NCBI RefSeq assembly: GCF_900116535.1
Contig: NZ_FPAU01000001.1
Location: 372,001 to 436,000 of the forward strand
DNA from: Kosakonia arachidis
GTDB lineage: Bacteria > Pseudomonadota > Gammaproteobacteria > Enterobacterales > Enterobacteriaceae
Reading direction: 5' to 3'
DNA: 64,000 nucleotides
The notes below the pieces were generated by a model. That model did not search any database, had not been told where the DNA came from, and saw only the letters and a program-made list of their open reading frames with translations. This document shows, in pieces, positions 46,845 to 56,330 of this stretch (position 1 is the first letter of the stretch; each line of letters opens with the position of its first letter). The translations under genes and the position numbers were made by a program.

Positions 46845-47768
46845 TTACGCCAGTTGCGCCATCCATTTGCTGTGCTCCCCGGCGAGCATCTGTGTGGCCA
46901 TTTGCAGAAAAGTTTCTACCGCTGCCGGGCGATGTCGGCTGCCCGGTGCCTGGATCTGTAGCGTGCGCTGGCTGAGCGAGGTGTTATTGATGGCCTTCAG
47001 CGTCATTGCATCCAGCCGGGCGCGCCACAGCACGCTAAAATGGCTGCATACGGTAATTGCCTGCGCGGTATGGCGGGTAAACTCATACAACGCCGAGAAG
47101 TTATTGCTGCTGAATGTCGGTTCCAGAAAGGTGCCTGCCATCCGGCAGGAGAGATCGAACAACTGGCGAATCGTCGTTCCGGCTTCCGGCAGCACCAGTG
47201 GATAGTGATGCAGCAGGTCGAGGGTAACACTCGGCTGTTGCGTTAGCGGATGTCCTGCATCAAGCAACAGCAATACCGGCGCGGGCCATGCGGCAATGAT
47301 CTCCACGTCGCGCTCCGGTGCAAGACTGAACTGAAACGCGACATCGCACTCGTTATGGCGTATCCACTGCGCCACCTGCAACGCCGTACCAACCTGCAAA
47401 TCAAAATTGACGCCGGGATGTTGCTGCCGAAAACGTGCCAGCAAGCCGGGCAGCAGATCAAACGCCATGCCGTCGGTGCAGGCAATGCGCACCAGTGCTT
47501 TGCGTACTGCTTTTAGCCCCTGAATTTCCGCCAGCGCAAACTCCATGTCGCGCATGCTTTTACGCACGTGATTAGCCAGAATTTGCCCGGCATCGGTCAG
47601 CACCATCCCGCGCGCATGGCGCTCAAACAGCGTGACACCAAGCCGCGCTTCCAGCTTCTGGATCTGCCGGCTAATGGCGGAACCCGCGACAAACAGTTGC
47701 TCACTGGCGGTGCTCAGCGAGCCGGAGGTCGCTACCGCGAAAAAGTAGCGCAGTTCATTGGTCAACAT
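46845..47768 (-). CDS. LysR-family transcriptional regulator
   Basis: 307 residues from the ATG at 47768, preceded by GGAAGA; the longer frame to 47942 runs into the divergent gene and is rejected. N-terminal helix-turn-helix MLTNELRYFFAVATSGSLSTASEQLFVAGSAISRQIQKLEARLGVTLFERHARGMVLTDAG (landmarks, residues 1-60) is standard LysR. The C-terminal domain binds a co-inducer. It is divergent from an M20 peptidase-MHS transporter pair, which it probably controls. Confidence 0.92.
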   Translation of the reverse strand: MLTNELRYFFAVATSGSLSTASEQLFVAGSAISRQIQKLEARLGVTLFERHARGMVLTDAGQILANHVRKSMRDMEFALAEIQGLKAVRKALVRIACTDGMAFDLLPGLLARFRQQHPGVNFDLQVGTALQVAQWIRHNECDVAFQFSLAPERDVEIIAAWPAPVLLLLDAGHPLTQQPSVTLDLLHHYPLVLPEAGTTIRQLFDLSCRMAGTFLEPTFSSNNFSALYEFTRHTAQAITVCSHFSVLWRARLDAMTLKAINNTSLSQRTLQIQAPGSRHRPAAVETFLQMATQMLAGEHSKWMAQLA

Positions 47769-47830
47769 CGTGATTTCTTCCTTTGCCCTCGGATTGTGCA
47801 GTTTACCCTTATCAAAAAAGCAACGCCAAA

Positions 47831-47875
47831 TTGCAATTATTATTATTGTGGCAACGCTCTGTTCTGGTTTAGAAC
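47831..47875. promoter_or_regulatory. Candidate LysR-type sites between LysR and peptidase genes
   Basis: CAATTATTATTATTG (within 47831-47854) is a palindrome with a T-N11-A spacing like LysR boxes, and GTTCT-GGTTT-AGAAC (47861-47875) is a second inverted repeat. Position is right for regulation of both genes, but the sites are predicted only from symmetry. Confidence 0.35.
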
Positions 47876-47932
47876 AAAAAGACAACAACAGACATTTGCG
47901 CCACTGGCAGCAAATCAGACAGGGCAAACAAC

Positions 47933-49357
47933 ATGACAACACAACAAATTATTGCGCAAGCGCTGGCGTGGTTTGATAGCGGCCACTTCAAAGAGACACT
48001 TGCCACACGGGTGGCGATCCCCAGCGAGAGCCAGCGTACCGATCGTGATGAGGCATTACGTCGTTACTACGACGAGGCGTTTATTCCGGCGTTTCACGAA
48101 ATGGGCTTTCAAACCGAGATCATTGCGAATCCAGTGAACGCTGCACGGCCTTTTTTGCTCGCCAGCTATCAGGAAGATCCTGCTTTGCCGACGGTGATGT
48201 GCTACGGCCACGGTGATGTGGTATTTGGCGATGATGTGCGCTGGGCTGAAGGGCTTTCGCCGTGGACGTTGACCGAACGCGATGGCAACTGGTACGGGCG
48301 TGGTGCGGCGGATAACAAAGGCCAGCACTCGGTGAATCTGGCGGCGCTGGCGCAGGTGTATCACGCACGGAACGGACGTTTGGGTTTTAACTGCGTCTGG
48401 CTGTGCGAGATGGGTGAAGAGATAAGCTCGCCAGGGCTGGCAGAGGTGTGCAAGCAGTTAAAAACGCGCCTTAACGCCGACCTGTTTATCGCCTCTGATG
48501 GCCCGCGCCTGAGCGCCGATCGCCCGACGCTGTTTCTTGGCTCGCGCGGTTGTGCCAACTTCCGTCTGACCATTCATGCCCGCGCCAAAGATTACCACTC
48601 TGGTAACTGGGGCGGCTTGCTGAGTAACCCTGGTACGCAACTGGCGAACGCCATTGCCAGCCTGGTGGACGGCAAAGGCGAAATCCAGATTGCCGCGCTG
48701 AAACCGCCTGCGTTGACGCCGGAACTGAAAGCGATCCTCGCGGAGATCACGCCTGCGCGCGGTAAAAACGATCCGGCTACAGATGCCAACTGGGGCGAAC
48801 CGGGCTTGAGCGCTGCTGAAAAACTGTTTGGCTGGAACACGCTGGAAGTGTTGTCGTTCCTCACTGGCAACCCGGCGCAGCCGATGAACGCCATTCCCGG
48901 CCAGGCGACGGCGGTCTGCCAGCTACGTTTTGTTGTCGGCACTGACTGGCAACAACTGGAACACGCGCTACGTGTGCATCTTGATGCGCACGGCTTTTCA
49001 ATGGTCACCATCAGTGACCTGCGTGGCACGCCAGCAACCCGCTTTGACCCGACCGATCCGCTGGTGCACTGGGTGCTGGAGGCGATGGCAGAAACCTGCA
49101 CCAACAAACCGGCGCTGCTACCAAACCTTGGTGGCTCCCTGCCCAACGATGTGTTCGCCGGAATTTTAGGTCTGCCGACGTTGTGGGTGCCGCACTCTTA
49201 TCCGGCCTGTGGCCAGCATGCACCTGATGAGCATCTGCCGGTTGCCATCGCCCGCGAAGGGCTGGCGATCATGACACGTTTATTCTGGGATTTAGGCGAG
49301 CAGGGCGCAGAACTGTTGGCGCGCCATCGCCTGCATCAGGCTGGAGGTGCGCAATGA
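47933..49357 (+). CDS. M20-family metallopeptidase
   Basis: 474 residues. Zinc-dependent M20 peptidase (ArgE/DapE/CPG2 class). Metal and catalytic residues are visible: YGHGDVV (His and Asp), GRGAADNKGQ (bridging Asp), CEMGEEISSPG (catalytic Glu-Glu), ASDGPRL (Asp) and a late His in QHAPDEH. It hydrolyses a peptide, acylamino acid or related amide in the cytoplasm. Overlaps the MHS transporter by four bases (ATGA), so the two probably import and cleave one compound. Confidence 0.88.
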   Translation: MTTQQIIAQALAWFDSGHFKETLATRVAIPSESQRTDRDEALRRYYDEAFIPAFHEMGFQTEIIANPVNAARPFLLASYQEDPALPTVMCYGHGDVVFGDDVRWAEGLSPWTLTERDGNWYGRGAADNKGQHSVNLAALAQVYHARNGRLGFNCVWLCEMGEEISSPGLAEVCKQLKTRLNADLFIASDGPRLSADRPTLFLGSRGCANFRLTIHARAKDYHSGNWGGLLSNPGTQLANAIASLVDGKGEIQIAALKPPALTPELKAILAEITPARGKNDPATDANWGEPGLSAAEKLFGWNTLEVLSFLTGNPAQPMNAIPGQATAVCQLRFVVGTDWQQLEHALRVHLDAHGFSMVTISDLRGTPATRFDPTDPLVHWVLEAMAETCTNKPALLPNLGGSLPNDVFAGILGLPTLWVPHSYPACGQHAPDEHLPVAIAREGLAIMTRLFWDLGEQGAELLARHRLHQAGGAQ

Positions 49358-50628
49358 GTACGCTGGCGCGTGAAATGGAGCAGGGTGGTACTCGCCCGGG
49401 CCTCTATAAAACCCTTTTCGCCACCTGTATTGGCAACGCGCTGGAGTGGTTTGATATTGCGGTTTACGGCTTTTTTGCCAGCTATATCGCCCATGTGTTC
49501 TTCCCGGCCGCAAACCCGACGGTGTCGCTGCTATTGGCCTTTGGCAGTTTTGGCGTTGCCTTTCTGATCCGCCCGCTGGGCGCGATTGTACTGGGAGCCT
49601 ATGCCGACAAACATGGGCGCAAGGCGTCGCTGCTGCTGTCGATCAATTTGATGATGCTTGGTGGAGCGATGATCACGTTTATGCCCGGCTATGCCACGCT
49701 GGGCGTTGCCGCACCGCTGTTGATTCTGGTCGCACGGTTGATTCAGGGCTTTTCGGCGGGCGGCGAGTTTGGCAGTTCGACGGCGTTTCTGGTGGAACAC
49801 TTTCCCGAACGCAAAGCCTTTATCGCCAGTTGGCAGTTTGCCACGCAGGGCGCGAGCACATTGCTGGCCTCCGCATTTGGTCTGGGGCTGGCGCAGTGGC
49901 TGACGGCGGAGCAGTTGCAGGCGTGGGGCTGGCGCATTCCGTTTGCCTTTGGTCTGTTGATTGGCCCGGTAGGGCTATGGATCCGCCGCCATATTCATGA
50001 ATCGGCAGCTTACGCTCAGGCAGAAAAACCTGCACATCCGGTGAAACTGCTGCTCGGGGCACAGAAGCGGCTGGTGTTGCTGGCGATTGGTCTGATGGTG
50101 GTATCGACGGCGATCAACTATATGCTCAACTATGTGCCGACGTGGGCGACGAAAAGCCTCGGTTTGCCGCCGTCCTCCGCGTACAGCGCCACGTTACTGG
50201 CCGGGGTGATCCTGACGGTAGTGACGCCGATTGGCGGCCTGCTGGCTGAACGTGTGGGCCGCGTGAAGTTGCTGTGGGTGGCGCTGGTACTGATGGCATT
50301 CACGCTACTGCCCGCGTTCTGGCTGACCAGCCTGAACGTCACGCCTTTGTCGCTGGCCTTGTTGGTCGGCTGGATGGCGCTGCTGAAATCGATCTACTTT
50401 TCGACCATTCCGTCGCTGATGGCCGATATCTTCCCGGTCTCGACCCGCGCCAGCGGCATGTCGATCAGCTATAACGTGGCGGTGACGGTGTTTGGTGGTT
50501 TCGCGCCGTTTATCTGTACGCTGCTGATCAGTGCCACCGGTAGCCATTTCGCACCGGGGCTGTATCTGATGGTGACGGTATTTCTCAGCGTAATTGCACT
50601 GTGGCAAGCGCAGAAACAGCATCGGTAG
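49354..50628 (+). CDS. MFS transporter, metabolite:H+ symporter (MHS) family
   Basis: 424 residues, twelve hydrophobic segments. MHS landmarks: GNALEWFDIAVYGFFASYIA at helix 1, RPLGAIVLGAYADKHGRK at the helix 2-3 loop, and GFSAGGEFGSSTAFLVEH. Relatives import organic acids, proline/betaine or citrate with protons. It is translationally coupled to the M20 peptidase, and likely under the divergent LysR protein. Confidence 0.9.
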   Translation: MSTLAREMEQGGTRPGLYKTLFATCIGNALEWFDIAVYGFFASYIAHVFFPAANPTVSLLLAFGSFGVAFLIRPLGAIVLGAYADKHGRKASLLLSINLMMLGGAMITFMPGYATLGVAAPLLILVARLIQGFSAGGEFGSSTAFLVEHFPERKAFIASWQFATQGASTLLASAFGLGLAQWLTAEQLQAWGWRIPFAFGLLIGPVGLWIRRHIHESAAYAQAEKPAHPVKLLLGAQKRLVLLAIGLMVVSTAINYMLNYVPTWATKSLGLPPSSAYSATLLAGVILTVVTPIGGLLAERVGRVKLLWVALVLMAFTLLPAFWLTSLNVTPLSLALLVGWMALLKSIYFSTIPSLMADIFPVSTRASGMSISYNVAVTVFGGFAPFICTLLISATGSHFAPGLYLMVTVFLSVIALWQAQKQHR

Positions 50629-50629
50629 C

Positions 50630-51102
50630 TCACCCTTCAGGGTGTTGTGCATATTCGCATAGCGCCCTGGTGTAAGGCTCTGTACGCGCGTCCGGGTGCT
50701 GCGCAATACAGTTGAGCAGCACGCTGACCGCCTGTTGGTGTTCGCCGAGATTGTGCAGGCACAACGCATAAAACGGCCGCACTTCCGTAGCCGCGGCCAG
50801 CGGGCAAGGATCTCTTCAAACAGGGTTTTTGCCTGCGCATACTTCCCCAGGCAGCGCAACGTTGAGGCCAGGCCAAAGCAGGCTTCAAATTCATCCTCCC
50901 CGGTCAGCCCCGCCTCCAGGGCGGCACGGTACCACTTTTCTGCTTCCTGCTCATGACCTTCGTTATCATACGACCAGGCGATATTCAGCAACGCCAGCGC
51001 GCGAAGCCCCGGTTCCCCGACAAGCGTTTTCAACACATGGCGGCTTTGTTCGTATTCGCCCAGTTTTCGCAGCGCGATCGCTGTCTCTATTCTGTTATCC
51101 AT
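50630..51102 (-). pseudogene. TPR-repeat protein, frameshifted
   Basis: The reading begins at 51102 with MDNRIETAIALRKLGEYEQSRHVL and continues as helical TPR repeats (ALLNIAWSYDNEGHEQEAEKWYRAALEAG, FGLASTLRCLGKYAQAKTLFEEILARW; TPR_5-like) up to about 50800. From there the repeat pattern continues in another frame (AAATEVRPFYALCLHNLGEHQQA...EYAQHPEG) to a stop at 50630, one base beyond the transporter gene. One missing base, probably a G in the run at about 50797-50802, explains both halves; restored length is 157 residues. The in-frame continuation that runs antisense through the transporter gene is an artefact. Function unknown. Confidence 0.75.
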
Positions 51103-51116
51103 TTCTTCCTTACCTT

Positions 51117-51143
51117 AGAGCCTGTTCCATCTGGATAGGCTCT
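51117..51143. repeat. Inverted repeat upstream of the TPR gene
   Basis: AGAGCCT (51117-51123) and AGGCTCT (51137-51143) with a 13-base loop that contains CCATCTGG. A related string, GATGGGCTCTTAG, lies at the end of fepA (12429-12440), so this may be a small intergenic repeat. Confidence 0.45.
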
Positions 51144-51348
51144 TAAACCAACATGGCGCAGTAAATTCATCATAATAAAGCATCAAGGAAAATCCTATAT
51201 TTTTAAAAGCGCTGGTGAAGCCACAATGGATGTTTTAATATTGCTATTAATTTGTAGTCATAATGAAATTACGCTGAGTTTAATTAGCGTCTATAAATTA
51301 GATTTTTTTATTTGCTTTTTTTTGGCTCACACAGCAAAGGTAATCATC

Positions 51349-51483
51349 ATGGGCTGGATTGCATTGATTTTCATTGCAATCATAGCCGCGCTAGTCATTT
51401 TTGTTATAAAGCAAAGGGATTCAATGGATGTCATGAAATTCATTGAGTTACTTTATAAAGATAATGATGACACGCGGCGGTGA
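51349..51483 (+). CDS. Small membrane protein upstream of the flippase
   Basis: 44 residues from the ATG at 51349, with AAAGG eight bases before it; a start at 51226 would give 85 residues but has no good ribosome-binding site. One membrane helix (WIALIFIAIIAALVIFVI) followed by a charged tail (DSMDVMKFIELLYKDNDDTRR, by its landmarks). It ends four bases before the flippase start, so the two are likely cotranslated. No family recognised. Confidence 0.45.
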   Translation: MGWIALIFIAIIAALVIFVIKQRDSMDVMKFIELLYKDNDDTRR

Positions 51484-51487
51484 TAAA

Positions 51488-52765
51488 ATGAAGAGTAAAT
51501 CGCTGATAAATTCCTTCTGGCTGGTTATGGAAAAAATTATTTCCATGGTCGGTCTTTTTTTGGTCAGCGCTTTTGTTGCTAAATATATTGGCCCAGCGCT
51601 GGTGGGAAAAATAGCATTGGCTGTAGCCAGCTTTCAAATCGTGATGGTGGTTGCACAATTTGGTAGTGAAAATATTATTATCAGACGGTTGTCGAGAAAT
51701 ATCTATTCGGGCATAGTGCTGGCCAGAATATCGCTGCTACTACGTTCGGGTATTTATATTCTTGTTGCACTTCCTGTGCTGTGGTACTGCCACAGTAAAG
51801 ATATGATTGAATTTGTCTTCTTTTGCGCGGTGGCATTGGCCAGCTTTTTTACCACCATTGATGTTATTGCTACCTACAATGACACGACGTTGAATTCAAA
51901 AATCAATGCAGTTTTCAACGTGGTCGGGTTGATTGCGGCGTTGATACTACGCTTTTTTATTGCCGAACTGAAATTAAACCCCTTATTACTCACCATTCCG
52001 ATTATCGTGACAACGGTATTGCCTTTTTTGCTTCGATTGATCCATTTTGCCAGACATGGCAATAAAAAAGCGCTGGCGGAGAAAACAAAGAAACCAGCAA
52101 CTTACCTGAAGTATCTGGTTATTACTGGTAGTTCGATGTTGATTGCTAATATTTCTGTAGCGATATATCCACGTATTAATTTGTTTTTTCTCTCGGGGTT
52201 AAGTGATGCACATCAATTAGGCATCTACTCAGTGGCAGTCACTTTAGCCACCTCGTGGAGCTTTGTCGTGCTGGCGCTGGTGACTTCCTATTTTCCGGCT
52301 GTCTACAATGAAAAAGATGAGAGTGCGGCGGCACTGAAAGCCACGGAGCTGAATATTGCGATTGCGGGTATTTCTTTGTGCGTGATTGTCGGTTTTGCTG
52401 CCGTGGGTAAAATGTTTATTAGTATGTTGTATGGCCCGGCATTTGCCGATGCCTGGTTACCGGCGCTGATTTTATGTGTTGCCACGATGCTTTCCACGAT
52501 GGGGGCTATTTCGTCACGCTATATTTTAAAGACGTCGGGCTACCGTTATCTCTCCTGTAAGTCGCTCATTGCGCTCATCTTGTGCGTGCCGCTGTCGTTC
52601 TTTTTTATCACCTATGACGGGATTGTCGGTGCCGCCGTCTCGGTGGTGGTGCTGGAGTTTATCTCGCTAACACTGCTGAACTACGGCTACAAAAAAGGTA
52701 CCGTGCTGAAAATGCACCTGCTGATGTTTGGCGCGCTACCTGGCATGGTGCGAAGGATCTTATGA
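51488..52765 (+). CDS. Polysaccharide flippase (Wzx/PST family)
   Basis: 425 residues from the ATG at 51488 and about twelve hydrophobic segments. N-terminal block SLINSFWLVMEKIISMVGLFLVSAFVAKYIGPALVGKIA is typical of Wzx-like exporters that flip lipid-linked oligosaccharides. The gene and its upstream region are clearly richer in A and T than all neighbours, which points to acquisition from elsewhere. No glycosyltransferase or polymerase gene is near, so it is an orphan. Lies between the MHS operon and yiaJ. Confidence 0.82.
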   Translation: MKSKSLINSFWLVMEKIISMVGLFLVSAFVAKYIGPALVGKIALAVASFQIVMVVAQFGSENIIIRRLSRNIYSGIVLARISLLLRSGIYILVALPVLWYCHSKDMIEFVFFCAVALASFFTTIDVIATYNDTTLNSKINAVFNVVGLIAALILRFFIAELKLNPLLLTIPIIVTTVLPFLLRLIHFARHGNKKALAEKTKKPATYLKYLVITGSSMLIANISVAIYPRINLFFLSGLSDAHQLGIYSVAVTLATSWSFVVLALVTSYFPAVYNEKDESAAALKATELNIAIAGISLCVIVGFAAVGKMFISMLYGPAFADAWLPALILCVATMLSTMGAISSRYILKTSGYRYLSCKSLIALILCVPLSFFFITYDGIVGAAVSVVVLEFISLTLLNYGYKKGTVLKMHLLMFGALPGMVRRIL

Positions 52766-52805
52766 CATCGGCCGGAAAGCCATGACTTTCCGGCGTGTCG
52801 CGCAA

Positions 52806-53627
52806 TCAGGCTGTTTTTTCTTCGTAGCCCAGCTCCTGGGAAATCGCTCTGGCAGTATTTTTCAGCGCGGCAAGCAGACGCGCTTCACCTAATAACTCCA
52901 GCCGCGATGTGGAGAGCGAAATGGAGACGGCGTACGGCACGCGGCCCTGAATGTCGAACACCGGCACCGCGAGGCAGGAGACGCCTAACTCATTCTCTTC
53001 CCTGTCTTTTGCCCACTGCTGCGCACGAATTTCCTGCAACTCCTGCTGCATCATATCGAGCTTATCGATGGTGTAGCGGGTGAGGGGCTTGATCATCTCC
53101 CGGTGGTCTGTCCAGTATTCGACAACATACTCCGGGCGGCCATAAGCCATGTAGATTTTGCCCATCGCCGAGCAGTACAACTCCTGGTGCTGGCCGATAT
53201 ATGCCCGCGTTCTCAGCATGCCGGTGGTTGGCTCAAGTTTATAAATCAGGATCGCGTGATCATCTTCGCGGGTGGAGAAGTTGATGGTTTCACCGATCTC
53301 CAGGTTCAGCGCTTCAAGATGCGGCGCGGCAACGTGAATGATGTTTAATGACGACAACGCCTTTTGCCCGATGGCGATGCATTTGGTGGTTAAACGGTAA
53401 CTGCCCGCCGCCGGGGCGGGTTTGACATAGCCGCATGCTTGCAACCCCTGCAACAGGCGGTGCACGGTACTTTTGTTCAACTGTGCCAGTTCAGAAAGAT
53501 GCGCTAACGGGCATCCATTTGGGTAGTTACTCAGAATATCCAGCAGTTGTAATCCCCGAAACAGGCTTTGGCTACCCGACGGTTTCTCTTTTTCTTCTTG
53601 CATTGATGCACTCTCGCTTCCTGCCAC
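52806..53627 (-). CDS. yiaJ: YiaJ (PlaR), IclR-family repressor of the yia operon
   Basis: 273 residues. Strong identity to E. coli YiaJ, for example GSQSLFRGLQLLDILSNYPNGCPLAHLSELAQLNKSTVHRLLQG (helix-turn-helix, about residues 18-61, landmarks) and DREENELGVSCLAVPVFDI in the ligand domain. It represses the divergent yiaK operon and is relieved by a plant-derived or ascorbate-derived inducer. Confidence 0.94.
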   Translation of the reverse strand: MAGSESASMQEEKEKPSGSQSLFRGLQLLDILSNYPNGCPLAHLSELAQLNKSTVHRLLQGLQACGYVKPAPAAGSYRLTTKCIAIGQKALSSLNIIHVAAPHLEALNLEIGETINFSTREDDHAILIYKLEPTTGMLRTRAYIGQHQELYCSAMGKIYMAYGRPEYVVEYWTDHREMIKPLTRYTIDKLDMMQQELQEIRAQQWAKDREENELGVSCLAVPVFDIQGRVPYAVSISLSTSRLELLGEARLLAALKNTARAISQELGYEEKTA

Positions 53628-53739
53628 TTACGGACCCGTTAAATTTGCCAGCTTCAATACTAACGCAAAATGGAACGGGCCACACAACATCGCAATATGT
53701 TTGTAACTAATTGATAGTAATCAACTTCGAAATTTAAAG

Positions 53740-53799
53740 TGGCGCGTGGATCACATATCCTCGTTTTGGTATGTGGAATGATATTTCGTATTTTGAAAT
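53740..53799. promoter_or_regulatory. Candidate CRP and YiaJ sites upstream of yiaK
   Basis: TGGCGCGTGGATCACA (53740-53755) has one good half of a CRP site (TCACA) and a poor other half. ATTTC-GTATTTT-GAAAT (53783-53799) is a perfect inverted repeat that fits an IclR-type operator. In E. coli CRP activates and YiaJ represses this operon. Confidence 0.4.
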
Positions 53800-53848
53800 T
53801 CAGGAGTATAAAAACGGTACAGATGTTTGATGCAATCAGGAGAAAAAG

Positions 53849-54847
53849 ATGAAGGTAACCTTCGAAGAGCTGAAACATGCTTTCAAACGCGTGCTGCTTT
53901 CCCGCAAGGTGCGTGAAGAGACTGCCGATGCTTGCGCAGAGATGTTCGCTCGCACCACCGAATCCGGCGTTTATTCCCACGGCGTTAACCGCTTTCCGCG
54001 TTTTATTCAGCAGTTGGATGCCGGTGACATCATTCCGGAGGCACAGGCTAAGCGCATCGCCAATCTTGGTGCGATTGAACAGTGGGATGCACAGCGCTCG
54101 ATTGGCAATCTGACGGCGAAAAAGATGATGGATCGCGCCATTGAACTGGCGTCGGATCACGGCATTGGCATGGTGGCGGTGCGTAACGCCAACCACTGGA
54201 TGCGCGGCGGCAGCTATGGCTGGCAAGCGGCAGAGAGAGGTTACATTGGTATCTGCTGGACCAACTCCATTGCCGTGATGCCGCCGTGGGGGGCTAAAGA
54301 GTGCCGTATCGGCACCAACCCGCTGATTGTCGCCATTCCCTCCACGCCGATCACCATGGTGGATATGTCGATGTCGATGTTCTCCTACGGCATGCTGGAG
54401 GTTAACCGACTGGCCGGACGCGAACTGCCGGTGGATGGCGGCTTTGATGATGATGGCAATCTGACGAAAGAGCCGGGTGTGATTGAGAAAAACCGCCGCA
54501 TTCTGCCAATGGGTTACTGGAAAGGTTCTGGCCTGTCGATTGTGCTGGATATGATTGCCACGCTGCTTTCTGATGGCGCATCTGTCGCAGAAGTGACGGA
54601 GGATAACAGCGATGAATACGGTATTTCGCAGGTCTTTATCGCCATTGAAGTCGATAAGTTGATAGACGGCGCCTCGCGGGATGCCAAGCTGCAACGCATT
54701 ATGGATTACATCACCACCGCGGAACGTGCCGATGAAAATACGCCGGTTCGCCTGCCGGGCCACGAGTTTACTCGTCTGCTGGAAGAGAACCGCCGCAATG
54801 GCATCACCGTGGATGACAGCGTGTGGGCCAAAATCCAGGCGCTGTAA
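53849..54847 (+). CDS. yiaK: YiaK, 2,3-diketo-L-gulonate reductase
   Basis: 332 residues, the E. coli length. NADH-dependent reductase of the LDH2/MDG2 family (malate/L-lactate dehydrogenase type 2); [10 protein letters not shown] holds the catalytic His, and [21 protein letters not shown] is the cofactor/substrate region. It reduces 2,3-diketo-L-gulonate to 3-keto-L-gulonate. First gene of the operon, with AGGAG seven bases upstream. Confidence 0.95.
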   Translation: MKVTFEELKHAFKRVLLSRKVREETADACAEMFARTTESGVYSHGVNRFPRFIQQLDAGDIIPEAQAKRIANLGAIEQWDAQRSIGNLTAKKMMDRAIELASDHGIGMVAVRNANHWMRGGSYGWQAAERGYIGICWTNSIAVMPPWGAKECRIGTNPLIVAIPSTPITMVDMSMSMFSYGMLEVNRLAGRELPVDGGFDDDGNLTKEPGVIEKNRRILPMGYWKGSGLSIVLDMIATLLSDGASVAEVTEDNSDEYGISQVFIAIEVDKLIDGASRDAKLQRIMDYITTAERADENTPVRLPGHEFTRLLEENRRNGITVDDSVWAKIQAL

Positions 54848-55324
<477 letters not shown>

Positions 55325-55348
55325 TTCGTCACTGAACAGGAGTGAAAT

Positions 55349-56275
55349 ATGAATAATAATGCCGGTTATATTATCGGTGCGTATCCCTGCGCGCCGTCGT
55401 TTCACCAACAGGGTGAACAGCAGGAACGGGATTTCTGGCGGCAACTGGCGGATACGCCGCATATTGCCGGGCTGGAACAGCCTTGTCTGGAGAATTTGCA
55501 CCCGCTTGGCGATGAGTGGCTGCTGAAACACACGCCGGGCGAGTGGCAAATGGTGGTGACGGCGGTGATGGAAACCATGCGTCGTCGCGCGTTGAACGGC
55601 GCTTTTGGCCTCGCCTCCAGCGATGAAGAACAGCGTCGCGCCTGCGTTGATTATTACCGCCATCTGCACAACAAAATCCGCGCAGTCAATGCCCGTTTTC
55701 CCGGCAAAATCATCGCGCTGGAGATGCAGGCCGCGCCGCTGGCGGGGAATGCCAGTGTGGAACAAGCCACCGAGGCATTTGCCCGTTCAATCGCGGAAAT
55801 TGCCCACTGGGACTGGGATTGCGAGTTGGTGCTTGAACATTGCGATGCCATGAACCAGCCCGCACCGCGTAAAGGCTTTTTACCGCTGGGAAATGTACTG
55901 GAAACGCTGGCAGGCGTGGAGATTGGCGTGTGCATTAACTGGGCGCGCTCCGCCATTGAAGGGCGCAATACGACACTACCGCTCACCCATGTGCAACGGG
56001 CGCAGCAGGCAGGAAAACTACGCGGTTTGATGTTCTCCGGCACTACGCAGCAAGGTGCGTACGGTGAATGGCAGGATTTGCACGCACCATTTGCTCCGTT
56101 TTGCACTGAGAGTTTATTAACTGTCGAACGTGCCAGTGGGTTATTTCAAGCCACAGCAAACGATAATTTATTATTCAGCGGCATTAAATTACTGGAAATT
56201 GATGCTGAAGCCACTATTGACCATCGTGTCGCGATATTACGTGACGGCATTAATGCATTAAATAAAGCCAGATAA
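55349..56275 (+). CDS. yiaX1: YiaX1, DUF4862-family TIM-barrel-like protein
   Basis: 308 residues. Found in the same place as yiaX1 in the Klebsiella yiaKLX1X2PQRS operon, where the system is needed for aerobic L-ascorbate use. Alternating helices and strands, with acidic/His residues ([52 protein letters not shown]), suggest a xylose-isomerase-like TIM barrel. The reaction is not known. It replaces the E. coli yiaM region. Confidence 0.82.
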   Translation: MNNNAGYIIGAYPCAPSFHQQGEQQERDFWRQLADTPHIAGLEQPCLENLHPLGDEWLLKHTPGEWQMVVTAVMETMRRRALNGAFGLASSDEEQRRACVDYYRHLHNKIRAVNARFPGKIIALEMQAAPLAGNASVEQATEAFARSIAEIAHWDWDCELVLEHCDAMNQPAPRKGFLPLGNVLETLAGVEIGVCINWARSAIEGRNTTLPLTHVQRAQQAGKLRGLMFSGTTQQGAYGEWQDLHAPFAPFCTESLLTVERASGLFQATANDNLLFSGIKLLEIDAEATIDHRVAILRDGINALNKAR

Positions 56276-56330
56276 TAAATACAACAACCTCTGTCATCGC
56301 ATACCTGTTACTTTTAACGAGATGCTAATT

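Noticed and set aside
50305-50629. Continuation of the TPR frame antisense through the MHS transporter
   Set aside because: It exists only because of the frameshift near 50800 and lies fully inside a strong gene on the other strand.
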